Made by a program: the position numbers and the translations under genes
Shown here: positions 1-9,143 of the stretch, in pieces
Numbering within the stretch: the first letter of the stretch is position 1
How the letters are laid out: each line of letters starts with the position of its first letter
The notes under the pieces: model-generated
The model's database searches: none
The model's input: the letters and a program-made list of their open reading frames with translations, nothing else
What the model was told of the DNA's origin: nothing
Source: Sulfuricella sp.
GTDB taxonomy: Bacteria; Pseudomonadota; Gammaproteobacteria; Burkholderiales; Sulfuricellaceae
NCBI GenBank assembly: GCA_028713975.1
Contig: JAQTNE010000005.1
Location: forward strand, 1 to 64,000
Direction: 5' to 3'
DNA length: 64,000 bases

Positions 1-804
1 TCAGTAAACGCGGCGTGCTATCCCAACTGCAATGCCGATCTAAACCCGAATGCTCCGACCGAACGGAAATTCTCTCCGCGCGCTGGCTTACTTTATAAGC
101 TTACTAACGACGCTTCGATCTACGCGAGCTATTCGGAGTCGTTTGGCACATCAACGGCATCGAGATCGTTTTCCGGTGCCGCACTTCCTCCGCAAACGGG
201 GGTTCAATACGAACTGGGGGCAAAGGCAAACCTAATGAACGGTAGGGTCATAACTTCAGCCACCTTGTTCGACCTCTATCTTCAAAATCGTCCGACACCT
301 GACCTAGCTAACCCGGGGTTCTCTGTTGCAACAGGGGAGGTTCGTAGCCGGGGACTCGAGTTCGACATCGCAGGTCAAGTTACCCACCACGTCAGCCTGA
401 TTGGTAGTTATACCTATGATGATGCCAAAGTTACCAAGGACAATACCGTCGGTGCTGCAAATACGGTTGGGAAGCGTTGGTTTGGCGTGCCGCTCCATTC
501 CTCTAGCTTGTGGACAAAATACGATACAGCTCCCGGCGCGGAGGAAGGATGGGCGTTCGGTGCCGGTTTTTATTTGAATGGTCAACGCCAAGGCAATACT
601 GCAAATACATTCCAACTGCCGGGTTACGGACGGGTAGATGCGATGCTGGGGTATCGCACCAAGGCTGGAGGCACTCCGCTTACAGCCCAGTTGAATGTGC
701 AGAATATATTTGACAAAACGTATTTCGAAAATACTGACGGAGACACTCGCTCCGCTTACGGTGCCCCCCGCAACCTGATGGTTTCGATCAAACTTGACAT
801 CTGA
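1..804 (+). CDS. TonB-dependent siderophore receptor, C-terminal part (truncated by window start)
   Basis: The frame is open from base 1 and codes for 267 residues of an outer-membrane beta-barrel. Alternating hydrophobic strands run throughout, with receptor-typical stretches such as YASYSESF, a YELGAK strand, and a NIFDKTYF segment shortly before the C-terminus. The protein ends in a strand finishing LDI. This is the distal barrel of a FhuA/FecA-type receptor that would import a ferric siderophore with TonB energy; the plug domain and signal peptide lie outside the window. The PepSY gene downstream overlaps its last 11 bases, a pairing often seen with iron receptors. GC content is clearly lower than in the genes from 2.6 kb on, which suggests separate origin. 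The ligand cannot be told from this fragment. Confidence 0.88.
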   Translation, partial: SVNAACYPNCNADLNPNAPTERKFSPRAGLLYKLTNDASIYASYSESFGTSTASRSFSGAALPPQTGVQYELGAKANLMNGRVITSATLFDLYLQNRPTPDLANPGFSVATGEVRSRGLEFDIAGQVTHHVSLIGSYTYDDAKVTKDNTVGAANTVGKRWFGVPLHSSSLWTKYDTAPGAEEGWAFGAGFYLNGQRQGNTANTFQLPGYGRVDAMLGYRTKAGGTPLTAQLNVQNIFDKTYFENTDGDTRSAYGAPRNLMVSIKLDI

Positions 805-2041
805 CAACCCGGTGTCTCCAAAAGTATTGGATTCGTCGCCGGTACCTGTTCCGTATCGACGACGATTTTCACTTCGTGCTAGGCGCAAGGTTTGGTTAAA
901 AGTACATCTTTGGCTCGGTTTGGCTCTGGGAGCGCTACTGCTTATTATCGGATTGACCGGTAGTGCACTAGTTTTTTTCAAGGAGATCGACGGCTGGTTA
1001 AACCCACATCTGTTGGTGGTGTCCGTCCCTAAGGAGGGGCAAGTTGCCTATCGGCCTCTTTCTGAAATTGTGGCTGCTGCACAATCAGCCATCCCTCCAA
1101 ATGCGAAAATTGGTTTCGCCTACTATCCACGTAACGAACAAACAGCTTTCTGGTTTTATACCGCATATCAGCGTGATTCAGATGTACTCAACGTGTTCGT
1201 CAATCCTTATACCGCGCAAGTTACCGGAACGCGGGTGTGGTACTCGGCAGAAAGCCCTTTCAAGAATTGCCTGATGGGTTTTATCTTCAAGTTGCATTAC
1301 ACACTGCTGCTGGGTGAAACAGGTAAAACGCTGGTCGGAATACTATGCGTTGTCTGTATTGTTTCTTCCTTGAGCGGGCTGATTTTATGGTGGCCGATCA
1401 CCGGGAAATGGCGACAAGCTTTTCTATTGAAACGAAACGCCAGCACAGAGCGCTTCAATCATGACCTGCACAAAATTTCTGGCTTCTACTCGCTACTTGT
1501 GCTGCTAGGGGTTTTGATCTCAGGTGTGTATTTCAATCTTGGGTCGCAGTTTGTTTGGATGGTCGAAAAATTCTCCCCTGTGACGCGTGTGGGAGCAATT
1601 CGTAATTCAACACAACCGAATAGCCCACCAATTACGCTAGATAAAGCCATAGGAATTGCACAACAACGTTATCCAGATAGCAGCGTGTTTGCCTTCTCAT
1701 TACCTGAGAAGCCAGATCAACCCTACACCATAAACCAGCTTGAGCCATTGGGCGTCGGGTTCGTCGGTAGGCGGACGCTTAAGCTGGATCAATATAGTGG
1801 TGAAGTTTTGTACGTTGGCGACCCTGTACGCGGCAGTGGCGGTGATTTGTTCATCCAATGGCAATGGCCATTACATTCCGGCTATTTTCTTGGAATGGTT
1901 GGCCGGATTTTGGTACTGATTTCAGGCATTGCCTGTGCCGTGCTTTATGTCACCGGCGTCATTCGCTGGCTGCAAAAGCGCCGCGCCCGCCGTCTCTCGA
2001 AGCAGCGCCGCGCCGCGCAACTCGCCAGTGCCGATTCCTGA
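794..2041 (+). CDS. PepSY-associated transmembrane protein (iron uptake-linked)
   Basis: A 415-residue inner-membrane protein of the PepSY_TM family. A basic N-terminus (RRRFSLRARRK) precedes the first membrane helix (about 38-60). Further helices lie near 180-202, 230-252 and 368-392, with a large periplasmic loop after helix 1. Such proteins are commonly encoded beside siderophore receptors and some act as ferric-siderophore reductases; that role is inferred here. The only early starts are TTG at 794 and GTG at 809. TTG gives an 11-base overlap with the receptor stop, consistent with translational coupling. Composition is as AT-rich as the receptor's, so the two were probably acquired together. 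Confidence 0.85.
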   Translation: MTSDNPVSPKVLDSSPVPVPYRRRFSLRARRKVWLKVHLWLGLALGALLLIIGLTGSALVFFKEIDGWLNPHLLVVSVPKEGQVAYRPLSEIVAAAQSAIPPNAKIGFAYYPRNEQTAFWFYTAYQRDSDVLNVFVNPYTAQVTGTRVWYSAESPFKNCLMGFIFKLHYTLLLGETGKTLVGILCVVCIVSSLSGLILWWPITGKWRQAFLLKRNASTERFNHDLHKISGFYSLLVLLGVLISGVYFNLGSQFVWMVEKFSPVTRVGAIRNSTQPNSPPITLDKAIGIAQQRYPDSSVFAFSLPEKPDQPYTINQLEPLGVGFVGRRTLKLDQYSGEVLYVGDPVRGSGGDLFIQWQWPLHSGYFLGMVGRILVLISGIACAVLYVTGVIRWLQKRRARRLSKQRRAAQLASADS

Positions 2042-2220
2042 CATTCCGCTTCACCTACCTGTGGGCTATGTTGGCGGGCTTGCTCTTTAATCCTCACCCT
2101 GCATCGGGCTAGTGTTTGCAAATAAAATCGTCGGAAAAAAATGAAATCGCCGGTATTTTCAGGAACACTGGCGATTGATCGGGTGGCACCGTGCAAAACG
2201 CACGGCGGGGAGTGAACAGC

Positions 2221-2505
2221 TTAGTGCTCGGCCTTGAGGCTGGCGGCAAAAGCGGCCCTCAGGCTTTTCGGAAATTCGAACCGGTCGAAAGCACGGTAAA
2301 TTTCGGCCTCGTTCACACCGCTGCTGCGGCTTTCGAAACGGATGCCGAGCACGCGGCCATTCGAGGCCAGGGTTGCGAAGGCGGAGCGCCAGCGCTGCAC
2401 CTCGGCGAGCCGCTCGCGCAACTCGGACTCATTGCGGATGACCACGCCGGCCTGTTTCAGAGAGTCCAGAAATTGGTCGAATGGCTCGTTGCTCAGACTG
2501 CCCAT
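2221..2505 (-). CDS. Conserved hypothetical small protein
   Basis: A 94-residue soluble protein starting MGSLSNEPFDQFLDSL. The start is set by a good AAGGAG ribosome site seven bases upstream of the ATG at 2505; an in-frame start eight codons further out has no such site. It is mostly helical and charged (RNESELRERLAEVQRWRSAF), with no signal peptide or membrane segment. I do not recognise the family. It is divergent from ubiD. The 180 bases between it and the PepSY gene show no further gene. Confidence 0.6.
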   Translation of the reverse strand: MGSLSNEPFDQFLDSLKQAGVVIRNESELRERLAEVQRWRSAFATLASNGRVLGIRFESRSSGVNEAEIYRAFDRFEFPKSLRAAFAASLKAEH

Positions 2506-2666
2506 CTTGCATCTCCTTCGGTTAAGCACGGTGGTTGTCCACCCATACAGCCAATAACGAAGTCACCCCGGCGCGGTTGACACAAATTTAACGGAGTGTG
2601 GAATTGCCCGCGCAATAACACTATGCTATGACTATTTTCCCAGCCCCATAACACCGGAATAACCTC

Positions 2667-4130
2667 ATGAAATACCACGACCTGCGCGACTTTATCGCGC
2701 AACTGGAAAAACAGGGCGAGCTCAAGCGCATCACGGCAGAGGTCGATCCTCACCTGGAAATGACTGAAATCTGCGACCGCGTTTTGCGCGCAGGCGGCCC
2801 GGCGATCCTGTTTGAAAACCCCAAGGGGCATTCCATGCCGGTGCTGGCCAACCTGTTCGGCACGCCAAAACGGGTGGCGATGGGCATGGGTGAGGATTCA
2901 GTCGAAGCCCTGCGCGAAGTGGGCAAGCTGCTGGCTTTCCTCAAGGAGCCGGAGCCGCCCAAGGGACTGAAGGATGCCTGGAACAAGCTCCCGCTGTTCA
3001 AACAGGTGCTCAACATGGCGCCGAAGGAGTTGTCCAACGCGCCCTGTCAGGAAGTCGTATGGGAAGGCAAAGATGTTGATCTGGCGAAACTGCCGATCCA
3101 GACCTGCTGGCCGGAGGACGTGGCGCCGCTGATCACCTGGGGGCTGGTGATCACGCGCGGCCCCAACAAAAGCCGCCAGAACCTCGGCATCTACCGCCAG
3201 CAAGTGATCGCACCCAACAAGGTGATCATGCGCTGGCTCGCCCACCGCGGTGGCGCGCTGGATTTCCGCGATTTCCAGCAGGCCAATCCGGGCAAGCCTT
3301 TTCCGGTCGCCGTGGCTTTGGGTGCCGACCCGGCCACCATCCTCGGCGCGGTGACACCGGTGCCGGATTCCCTGAGCGAATACCAGTTCGCCGGCCTGCT
3401 GCGCGGCTCGAAGACCGAGGTGGTGAAAGCCTTGGGCAGCGATCTGCAGGTTCCGGCCAGCGCCGAGATTGTGCTGGAAGGCGTGATCCATCCCGGCGAA
3501 ACCGCGCTGGAAGGCCCCTACGGCGACCACACCGGCTATTACAACGAGCAGGCCGAGTTCCCGGTGTTCACCATCGAGCGCATCACCCTACGCAAAAACC
3601 CGATCTACCACAGCACCTACACCGGCAAGCCGCCGGACGAACCCGCAATTCTCGGCGTAGCACTCAACGAGGTGTTCGTGCCGCTGCTGCAAAAGCAGTT
3701 TCCCGAGATCACCGACTTCTACCTGCCGCCCGAGGGTTGCTCCTACCGCCTCGCCGTGGTCAGCATCAAGAAGCAGTACGCCGGCCACGCCAAGCGCGTG
3801 ATGTTCGGGGTGTGGTCGTTCCTGCGCCAGTTCATGTATACCAAATTCATCATCGTCACCGACGACGATGTCAACATCCGCGACTGGCAGGAAGTGATCT
3901 GGGCCATGACAACGCGCATGGACCCGGCACGCGACACGCTGCTGGTGGAGAACACGCCGATCGACTATCTCGACTTCGCCAGTCCGGTCAGCGGACTGGG
4001 ATCGAAAATGGGGATGGACGCCACCAACAAGTGGCCGGGTGAAACCACCCGCGAATGGGGCCGGCCTATCGAGATGGACGCGGCAGTCAAGGCGCGGGTC
4101 GATGCGATGTGGCAGGATCTGGGCTTGTGA
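2667..4130 (+). CDS. ubiD: UbiD-family prenylated-FMN decarboxylase (4-hydroxy-3-polyprenylbenzoate decarboxylase)
   Basis: The 487-residue protein matches UbiD in length and full layout. It begins [22 protein letters not shown] and carries the family's central [13 protein letters not shown] segment near residue 285, which contributes to the active site and cofactor/metal pocket, and the C-terminal [17 protein letters not shown] block. UbiD removes the carboxyl group of 4-hydroxy-3-polyprenylbenzoate in ubiquinone synthesis using prenylated FMN made by UbiX, which is not in this window. The next gene's GTG start overlaps its stop (GTGA), so the two are probably translated together. Members acting on other aromatic acids exist, but the close match to the ubiquinone type makes UbiD the best call. 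Confidence 0.93.
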   Translation: MKYHDLRDFIAQLEKQGELKRITAEVDPHLEMTEICDRVLRAGGPAILFENPKGHSMPVLANLFGTPKRVAMGMGEDSVEALREVGKLLAFLKEPEPPKGLKDAWNKLPLFKQVLNMAPKELSNAPCQEVVWEGKDVDLAKLPIQTCWPEDVAPLITWGLVITRGPNKSRQNLGIYRQQVIAPNKVIMRWLAHRGGALDFRDFQQANPGKPFPVAVALGADPATILGAVTPVPDSLSEYQFAGLLRGSKTEVVKALGSDLQVPASAEIVLEGVIHPGETALEGPYGDHTGYYNEQAEFPVFTIERITLRKNPIYHSTYTGKPPDEPAILGVALNEVFVPLLQKQFPEITDFYLPPEGCSYRLAVVSIKKQYAGHAKRVMFGVWSFLRQFMYTKFIIVTDDDVNIRDWQEVIWAMTTRMDPARDTLLVENTPIDYLDFASPVSGLGSKMGMDATNKWPGETTREWGRPIEMDAAVKARVDAMWQDLGL

Positions 4131-4696
4131 ATACGGAAAAACCACAGGGCAAACGTACCCGTCTTTACAACCACGCCGAGCTTGACGCGGTGCTCGCCGA
4201 CATGGCGCGCCAGGCAGCCGGCCTGCTCACCGGACGCAAAGAGATTGTGATCGTCGGCCTGCTGCGCCGCGGCGCGCCGCTGGCGGAAATGCTGCGCGAC
4301 CGGCTGGCGCACGATTACGGCCTCACCGGCCTGTCCCTGCACAAACTCCACATCAAGCGCTACGCCGACGATCTCACCGTGCTGCACCCGGAAACCGAAC
4401 TGACGGAAAACGCCGAGCAGGCGGCTCTGGATCTGTCTGGCGCCACCGTGGTGGTGGTAGATGACGTGCTCTATCGCGGCCACTCCCTGCTGAGAGCGGT
4501 GGATTATCTGGCACGAAAGAACCCGGCGGAGATTCGCACCGTGGTGCTGGTGGATCGCGGCGTCACGCTGCTGCCGATCCGCGCCGACATCACCGGCATG
4601 CGCATGGATGTCGCACCGCAGGATATTATCGAATGCAATGTCCCGCCCTATGAAGCAGAATTCAAGATCGACCTGCTCCAGCCGGACAAGCCCTGA
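4127..4696 (+). CDS. Phosphoribosyltransferase (PyrR/Hpt-like)
   Basis: A 189-residue type I phosphoribosyltransferase. The PRPP-binding motif [14 protein letters not shown] lies near residue 107, and a hydrophobic strand plus [12 protein letters not shown] forms the usual N-terminal PRPP/pyrophosphate loop. The layout resembles the bifunctional pyrimidine regulator/uracil phosphoribosyltransferase PyrR more than hypoxanthine enzymes, but no pyr genes are adjacent, so the base substrate stays open. GTG at 4127 is chosen because it overlaps the ubiD stop by three bases and gives a family-length product. The coupling to a ubiquinone gene is not explained by known biochemistry. Confidence 0.8.
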   Translation: MNTEKPQGKRTRLYNHAELDAVLADMARQAAGLLTGRKEIVIVGLLRRGAPLAEMLRDRLAHDYGLTGLSLHKLHIKRYADDLTVLHPETELTENAEQAALDLSGATVVVVDDVLYRGHSLLRAVDYLARKNPAEIRTVVLVDRGVTLLPIRADITGMRMDVAPQDIIECNVPPYEAEFKIDLLQPDKP

Positions 4697-4767
4697 AAGC
4701 GCTTTACAGCACCATCAAACATCATTACATTTGAGCCGAATAACCCACACCAGGAAGAGAGGACAAC

Positions 4768-5214
4768 ATGAAATTTGATTCCACGCAGTTCGGCACGCAG
4801 GAAATCGATCCAAAAAGCATCGTGACCTTCCCCAAGGGAATTCCGGGATTCGAAGGCTCCACCCGCTTCAAGCTGTTCCATGAAGATCGGGAAGCCCCCA
4901 TAGTCCACTGGCTGCAATCCCTCGACGAACCGGATGTCGCGTTCGCATTGGTTGACCCAGCCAGGTTTGGCCTGAATTTTGAATTTACCCTGACCGATGA
5001 AGAAGAAAAACTGCTGCAGATGAACAATGTCGCCGACATCGCGGTTCTGCTCATCGCCTACAAGCCGCAATCCGGAGCAGCCTCCAACGCCAACATCAAC
5101 GCCAACATCAACGGCCCGATCGTTCTCAACATGGCCACCCACCTCGGCATGCAGAAGGTTCTGGTCGGGCTGGAAGCCGACATTACGCTGAAACCCAAAA
5201 GCCCCGCCGCCTAA
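4768..5214 (+). CDS. fliW: Flagellar assembly factor FliW
   Basis: The 148-residue protein carries the FliW signature FPKGIPGFEGSTRFKLF (about 22-38) and the C-terminal NGPIVLNMATHLGMQKVL block. In characterised bacteria FliW binds the global regulator CsrA, and flagellin displaces it, so flagellin synthesis is tied to export. No csrA or flagellar structural gene is in the window, so this copy is away from its functional partners. A short NINANING stretch near residue 110 is repetitive at DNA level (aacatcaacgcc twice). A GGAAGAGAGGA ribosome site precedes the ATG. The stop overlaps the convergent dacB stop region. Confidence 0.9.
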   Translation: MKFDSTQFGTQEIDPKSIVTFPKGIPGFEGSTRFKLFHEDREAPIVHWLQSLDEPDVAFALVDPARFGLNFEFTLTDEEEKLLQMNNVADIAVLLIAYKPQSGAASNANINANINGPIVLNMATHLGMQKVLVGLEADITLKPKSPAA

Positions 5215-6626
5215 TTGCGGTTGTACACCCACTCAAGCAGCGCATCCTGGGCCGCCTGGCCGGCGGATGCGCCGGGGTGGTTGATGAGGCACACCACCAC
5301 CATGCTGCGCCCCTTGCGGTCATGCACATAGCCGGCAATCGCTTTCACCCCTTGCAAAGAGCCGGTCTTGATGTGGGCGTGCCCGGCCACGCCATGGTCG
5401 TGTAGCCGTTTTTTCATGGTGCCGTCCACCGCCGCGATCGGCAGGGAAGACACGAACTCCGCCATCAGCGGGCCGCGCCAGGCGGCCAGCAGCAATGCCC
5501 CCATGTGTGCCGGGGCAATGCGCTCGGTGCGCGACAGGCCGGAACCGTTCTCGATCTCCATTTCGGGGAAATGCAGGCCGCGCTCGTCGAGCCACCGGTC
5601 GATGACCTGCGCCGCGGATCGCAACGAGCCCTCGCTGCCGGCTTCACGGCCAACGGTCAGGAGCAGTTGCCGCGCCATCACATTATTGCTGAACTTGTTA
5701 ATATCGCGTACCACCTCGGCCAGCGCACGAGATTCATGGCGCGCCAGCAGTCTCGCATCGGGCGTCGCACTTCCTTTGCGCACGCCACCGCTGATGGTGC
5801 CGCCCAGTTCCTGCCACAATTGCCGGAATAGCGCATCGACATGATGGGTGTTGTCGAACAGGCCGAGATAGAGCGATTTTTCGCCGCAAGCGCGGGGATA
5901 GCCTCCGCTGACCAGCACCGTGACGGCACCGCCGCCATTCCTGCCGATCTCCGTGGTCACGCCCTCGCTCCAATCGCCGCACGGCCCATCCAGCAACTGC
6001 AACTGGCTGACAACACGTACCCGCGAGGGCTCCGCATCCGCAATGACGCGCACACCACCCGCCAATTCCGGCACCAGACGAAAACGGATAGTTTTGAAAT
6101 TTACCAGCAACGCATCGGGCAGCACGTTGTAAGGGCGGCTGGACTCGCCGTCGAAAGCGCCCGGATCGCCATCCGCTGTTTGAAAATAACTGTCGTCCAG
6201 CACCAGATCGCCACGAATCTGGCGGATACCCAGCCTGCGCACATCGCGCAACAGGCTCCAGAAACTTTCCAGCGTCAGCGCCGGGTCGCCATAACCCTTG
6301 ATGATCAGATCGCCGGTCAAAGTGTCGCCGGATTCCGTGCCGCTGGTCAGCGCCTCGGTTTTCCAGGTGTATGCCGGGCCCAGCAGATCCAGCCCGGCGT
6401 AAGTGGTCACCAGCTTCATGGTCGAGGCCGGACTCATCGGCTGACCGGCCTGGTGAGCGATCAGCGGCTTGCCGGAGGAAACGTCCTGCACGAACACGCC
6501 GACGCTGCCAGCCGGAATGCCCGCCTGTTCAAGCGCCTGCCGCACCGATGGCGGCAAATTCGCAGCCTGAGCCGATACCGCAACCAGGACAAGGAACAGG
6601 CCCAGCAAATATTTTTTCATAAGCAT
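5211..6626 (-). CDS. dacB: D-alanyl-D-alanine carboxypeptidase/endopeptidase, PBP4 (S13) family
   Basis: A 471-residue periplasmic penicillin-binding protein. A signal peptide (KKYLLGLFLVLVAVSAQA) is followed by the three serine-peptidase motifs: SxxK as S68-T-M-K, SNN in FSNNVMARQ, and KTGS in HIKTGSLQG near the C-terminus. The family removes terminal D-alanine and cleaves D-Ala-mDAP cross-links in peptidoglycan. ATG at 6626 has a GGAG site eight bases away. ATG at 6620 would give a perfect ATGA overlap with the bioA stop but a poor site distance; either start keeps the signal peptide. It is downstream of and coupled to bioA. Confidence 0.93.
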   Translation of the reverse strand: MLMKKYLLGLFLVLVAVSAQAANLPPSVRQALEQAGIPAGSVGVFVQDVSSGKPLIAHQAGQPMSPASTMKLVTTYAGLDLLGPAYTWKTEALTSGTESGDTLTGDLIIKGYGDPALTLESFWSLLRDVRRLGIRQIRGDLVLDDSYFQTADGDPGAFDGESSRPYNVLPDALLVNFKTIRFRLVPELAGGVRVIADAEPSRVRVVSQLQLLDGPCGDWSEGVTTEIGRNGGGAVTVLVSGGYPRACGEKSLYLGLFDNTHHVDALFRQLWQELGGTISGGVRKGSATPDARLLARHESRALAEVVRDINKFSNNVMARQLLLTVGREAGSEGSLRSAAQVIDRWLDERGLHFPEMEIENGSGLSRTERIAPAHMGALLLAAWRGPLMAEFVSSLPIAAVDGTMKKRLHDHGVAGHAHIKTGSLQGVKAIAGYVHDRKGRSMVVVCLINHPGASAGQAAQDALLEWVYNRN

Positions 6627-7924
6627 TCGATGATCTCCAGAACCCCCGTCACCAGCAGGCGGATTTCTTGTTCGTTGATCACATAGGGCGGCATGAAATA
6701 CACCGTGTTGCCCATCGGGCGCAGCAACAGCCCGCGCTTCAGTCCCTCCTCGAAACAACGGCGGGCGAAGCCAGGTACAGTGCTTGCCGCCTCGAACGCC
6801 CAGATCATGCCGGTGTTGCGGAAGTTCTTCACCTGCGGATGCGCCCGCAACGGTGCGGCGATGCGATTGAACAATGCCGTCTTGTCGCGGTTGGCCGCGA
6901 TCACGTCGTCCTGTTCAAAAATATCCAGCACCGCCAGCGCTGCACGACAAGCCAGCGCATTGCCGGTATAGGAATGGGAATGGAGAAAGCCGCGCGCCGT
7001 TTCATCATGGTAAAACGCCTGATAAACCATGTCGGTAGTCAGCACCACCGACAACGGCAGATAACCGCCGGTGATGCCCTTCGACAGGCACAGAAAATCG
7101 GGCTTGATGCCGGCCTGCTGATGAGCGAAGAACGTCCCGCTGCGGCCAAAGCCCACCGCGATCTCGTCGGCGATCAGGTGCACGTTGAATTCGTCGCAGA
7201 TCGCCCGTGCCTGGCGCAGGTATTCCGCGTCGTACATGCCCATGCCGGCGGCCCCCTGCACCAGCGGCTCGACGATCAGCGCGGCGGTTTCCGCATGGTG
7301 CTGCTCAAGGTGAATGCGCAGCGCAGCGGCACAGCGCAACGCGTAGTCCCGCGCCGATTCGCCCGCTTCGGCATAACGCCAGTCGGGCGTCGGCACCTGC
7401 GTGCTGGCGCGCAGCAACGGCGCATAAACGTCCTTGAACAGCGCCACGTCGGTGACTGACAGCGCGCCCACGGTCTCGCCGTGATAGCCATTTTGCAGGC
7501 TGACGAAGCGGGTTTTTTCCGGGCGGCCCGAATTGCGCCAGTAATGAAAACTCATCTTCAGCGCGATTTCCGTGGCGGAGGCGCCGTCCGAGCCATAGAA
7601 GCAATGCCCCAGGCCGCTGAGGCGGGAAAGGCGTTCCGACAGCGCCACCACCGGCTGGTGGGTGAACCCCGCCAGCATCACGTGCTCCAGCCTGTCCAAC
7701 TGATCCTTGATCGCCGCGTTGATGCGCGGGTTGCAATGGCCGAACAAGTTGACCCACCACGAACTCACCGCATCGAGGTAGCGCTTGCCGTCGAAGTCGT
7801 ACAGCCACACTCCCTCGCCGCGCGCCATCGGCACCAGCGGCAGGGTTTCGTGCTGCTTCATCTGGGTGCAGGGGTGCCAGACGGCAGACAGGCTGCGGGA
7901 TAAGAGTTCCTGGTTAGTTTCCAT
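6617..7924 (-). CDS. bioA: Adenosylmethionine-8-amino-7-oxononanoate aminotransferase
   Basis: The 435-residue class III aminotransferase matches BioA: WHPCTQMKQHE near the N-terminus, the substrate-loop DAVSSWWVNLFGHCNP, and the PLP lysine in LCLSKGITGGYLPLSVV. BioA transfers the amino group of S-adenosylmethionine to 7-keto-8-aminopelargonate in biotin synthesis. ATG at 7924 is chosen because the family begins close to METNQELL; a GTG 16 codons upstream is open but adds no conserved sequence. No other bio gene is in the window. It is divergent from the binding-protein gene, with a 202-base shared upstream region. Confidence 0.95.
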   Translation of the reverse strand: METNQELLSRSLSAVWHPCTQMKQHETLPLVPMARGEGVWLYDFDGKRYLDAVSSWWVNLFGHCNPRINAAIKDQLDRLEHVMLAGFTHQPVVALSERLSRLSGLGHCFYGSDGASATEIALKMSFHYWRNSGRPEKTRFVSLQNGYHGETVGALSVTDVALFKDVYAPLLRASTQVPTPDWRYAEAGESARDYALRCAAALRIHLEQHHAETAALIVEPLVQGAAGMGMYDAEYLRQARAICDEFNVHLIADEIAVGFGRSGTFFAHQQAGIKPDFLCLSKGITGGYLPLSVVLTTDMVYQAFYHDETARGFLHSHSYTGNALACRAALAVLDIFEQDDVIAANRDKTALFNRIAAPLRAHPQVKNFRNTGMIWAFEAASTVPGFARRCFEEGLKRGLLLRPMGNTVYFMPPYVINEQEIRLLVTGVLEIIECL

Positions 7925-8126
7925 GGCCGGTTGGATTTCGCCTGATCGAAAAGTGCTTGATTTTACCAGCACTCATGGCAATCATAATGCGATATTCGCT
8001 CGCGTGCATTCATGGTTGGAGGAGGCGCCAAGCCTATTCAATTTTTTGAAATCCGCTAGCCGGCATGTAATGCTATGCTGTAGGTGGCGTTAAACTTGGG
8101 TAGTATGCTTTATATGCTGGAGGGGT

Positions 8127-9143
8127 ATGTTAACCAAACACTTGAAAAATTTTTTGGCATTGCTGCTCGCGCTAATGCCCTTTACGCACGTTCAGGCTGA
8201 GGAACGCATTGTTGTAAGCGTGCCCGGCCCACGCAATATTTCCTATTTGCCGATTGACCTGATTCCAAAAATCGGGGCTGACAAGGAAGTCGGCGCCAAA
8301 ATGGATTTGCTCCACACCGGAGGCGGCGCGGTTGCGCTCAACAACCTGATGACGCGCAATGCCGATTTTTCAGTTGCCGGGATGCCTGCCGCCATGTCCC
8401 TGCGGGCGAACGGTGGCGATGTGATAGCGGTGGCAGCGGTGGACGATGCGCCCTTGTTCGTCCTGATGGTGCGAGCACAGTTAAAGGGACAAGTGAAAAA
8501 AATCGCCGATCTCAAGGGTAAGGTCATTGGCGTCAACACCAGCACCCAAAACAGCAAAACCACCTCGCAACAACTGGCGGAATTGCTGCTCAAGTCCGGC
8601 GGTGTGCCGCTCGATGCCGTCCGGATCGTTCCGGCAGGCCAAAGCTGGGTGGAGCAGTCTTCGCTGATGATCTCCGGCGCGGCGGATGCCGTCATGGGCG
8701 ACGAACCTTTCGCAAGCCGCCTGCTGGCCGACGACAAGGTGTTCTTTCTGGCTAATCTGGCGGAACCTGAAACCGTGAAGGACATCCCCGGCACGCACTT
8801 CCTGCATGCCACCGTGGAGACCCGTAGCGACCTGATCAGGGATGCGCCGCAAAAAGTTGAAAAAATGGTTGCCATGCTGCGCAAGACCTTGCAGTGGATG
8901 GCCAGCCACAAACCCGAAGAGATCGTCGATAAGCTCGGCGTGGCCGATCCGGAGGAACGTGAATCGCTGCTTGTTTCGTTGAGAAAATATCCGCACACTT
9001 TCACCCATGACGGCAAATTTTCCACCAGCCAGCTCAAGGAAACCGAATATTTTTTCCGTGCCGCCAGCGAGGGCGATCCACTCGCCCAGGCGCTCCGGAT
9101 AGAAAGCATGGTTGACGACCGATGGACGGGACGCAACAAATAA
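8127..9143 (+). CDS. Periplasmic ABC-type substrate-binding protein (NMT1/SsuA-like)
   Basis: A 338-residue exported protein with a signal peptide ending about residue 24 (THVQA). The two-lobe layout of the NMT1/SsuA family follows, including [19 protein letters not shown] and [11 protein letters not shown]. The family binds sulfonates, nitrate/thiamine precursors or other small molecules. No ABC permease or ATPase is adjacent. Instead the last 22 bases overlap the start of a membrane PAS-GGDEF-EAL gene, so it probably works as a ligand sensor for c-di-GMP signalling rather than in transport; this is inference from context. A GGAGGGG ribosome site precedes the ATG. The ligand is unknown. Confidence 0.85.
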   Translation: MLTKHLKNFLALLLALMPFTHVQAEERIVVSVPGPRNISYLPIDLIPKIGADKEVGAKMDLLHTGGGAVALNNLMTRNADFSVAGMPAAMSLRANGGDVIAVAAVDDAPLFVLMVRAQLKGQVKKIADLKGKVIGVNTSTQNSKTTSQQLAELLLKSGGVPLDAVRIVPAGQSWVEQSSLMISGAADAVMGDEPFASRLLADDKVFFLANLAEPETVKDIPGTHFLHATVETRSDLIRDAPQKVEKMVAMLRKTLQWMASHKPEEIVDKLGVADPEERESLLVSLRKYPHTFTHDGKFSTSQLKETEYFFRAASEGDPLAQALRIESMVDDRWTGRNK

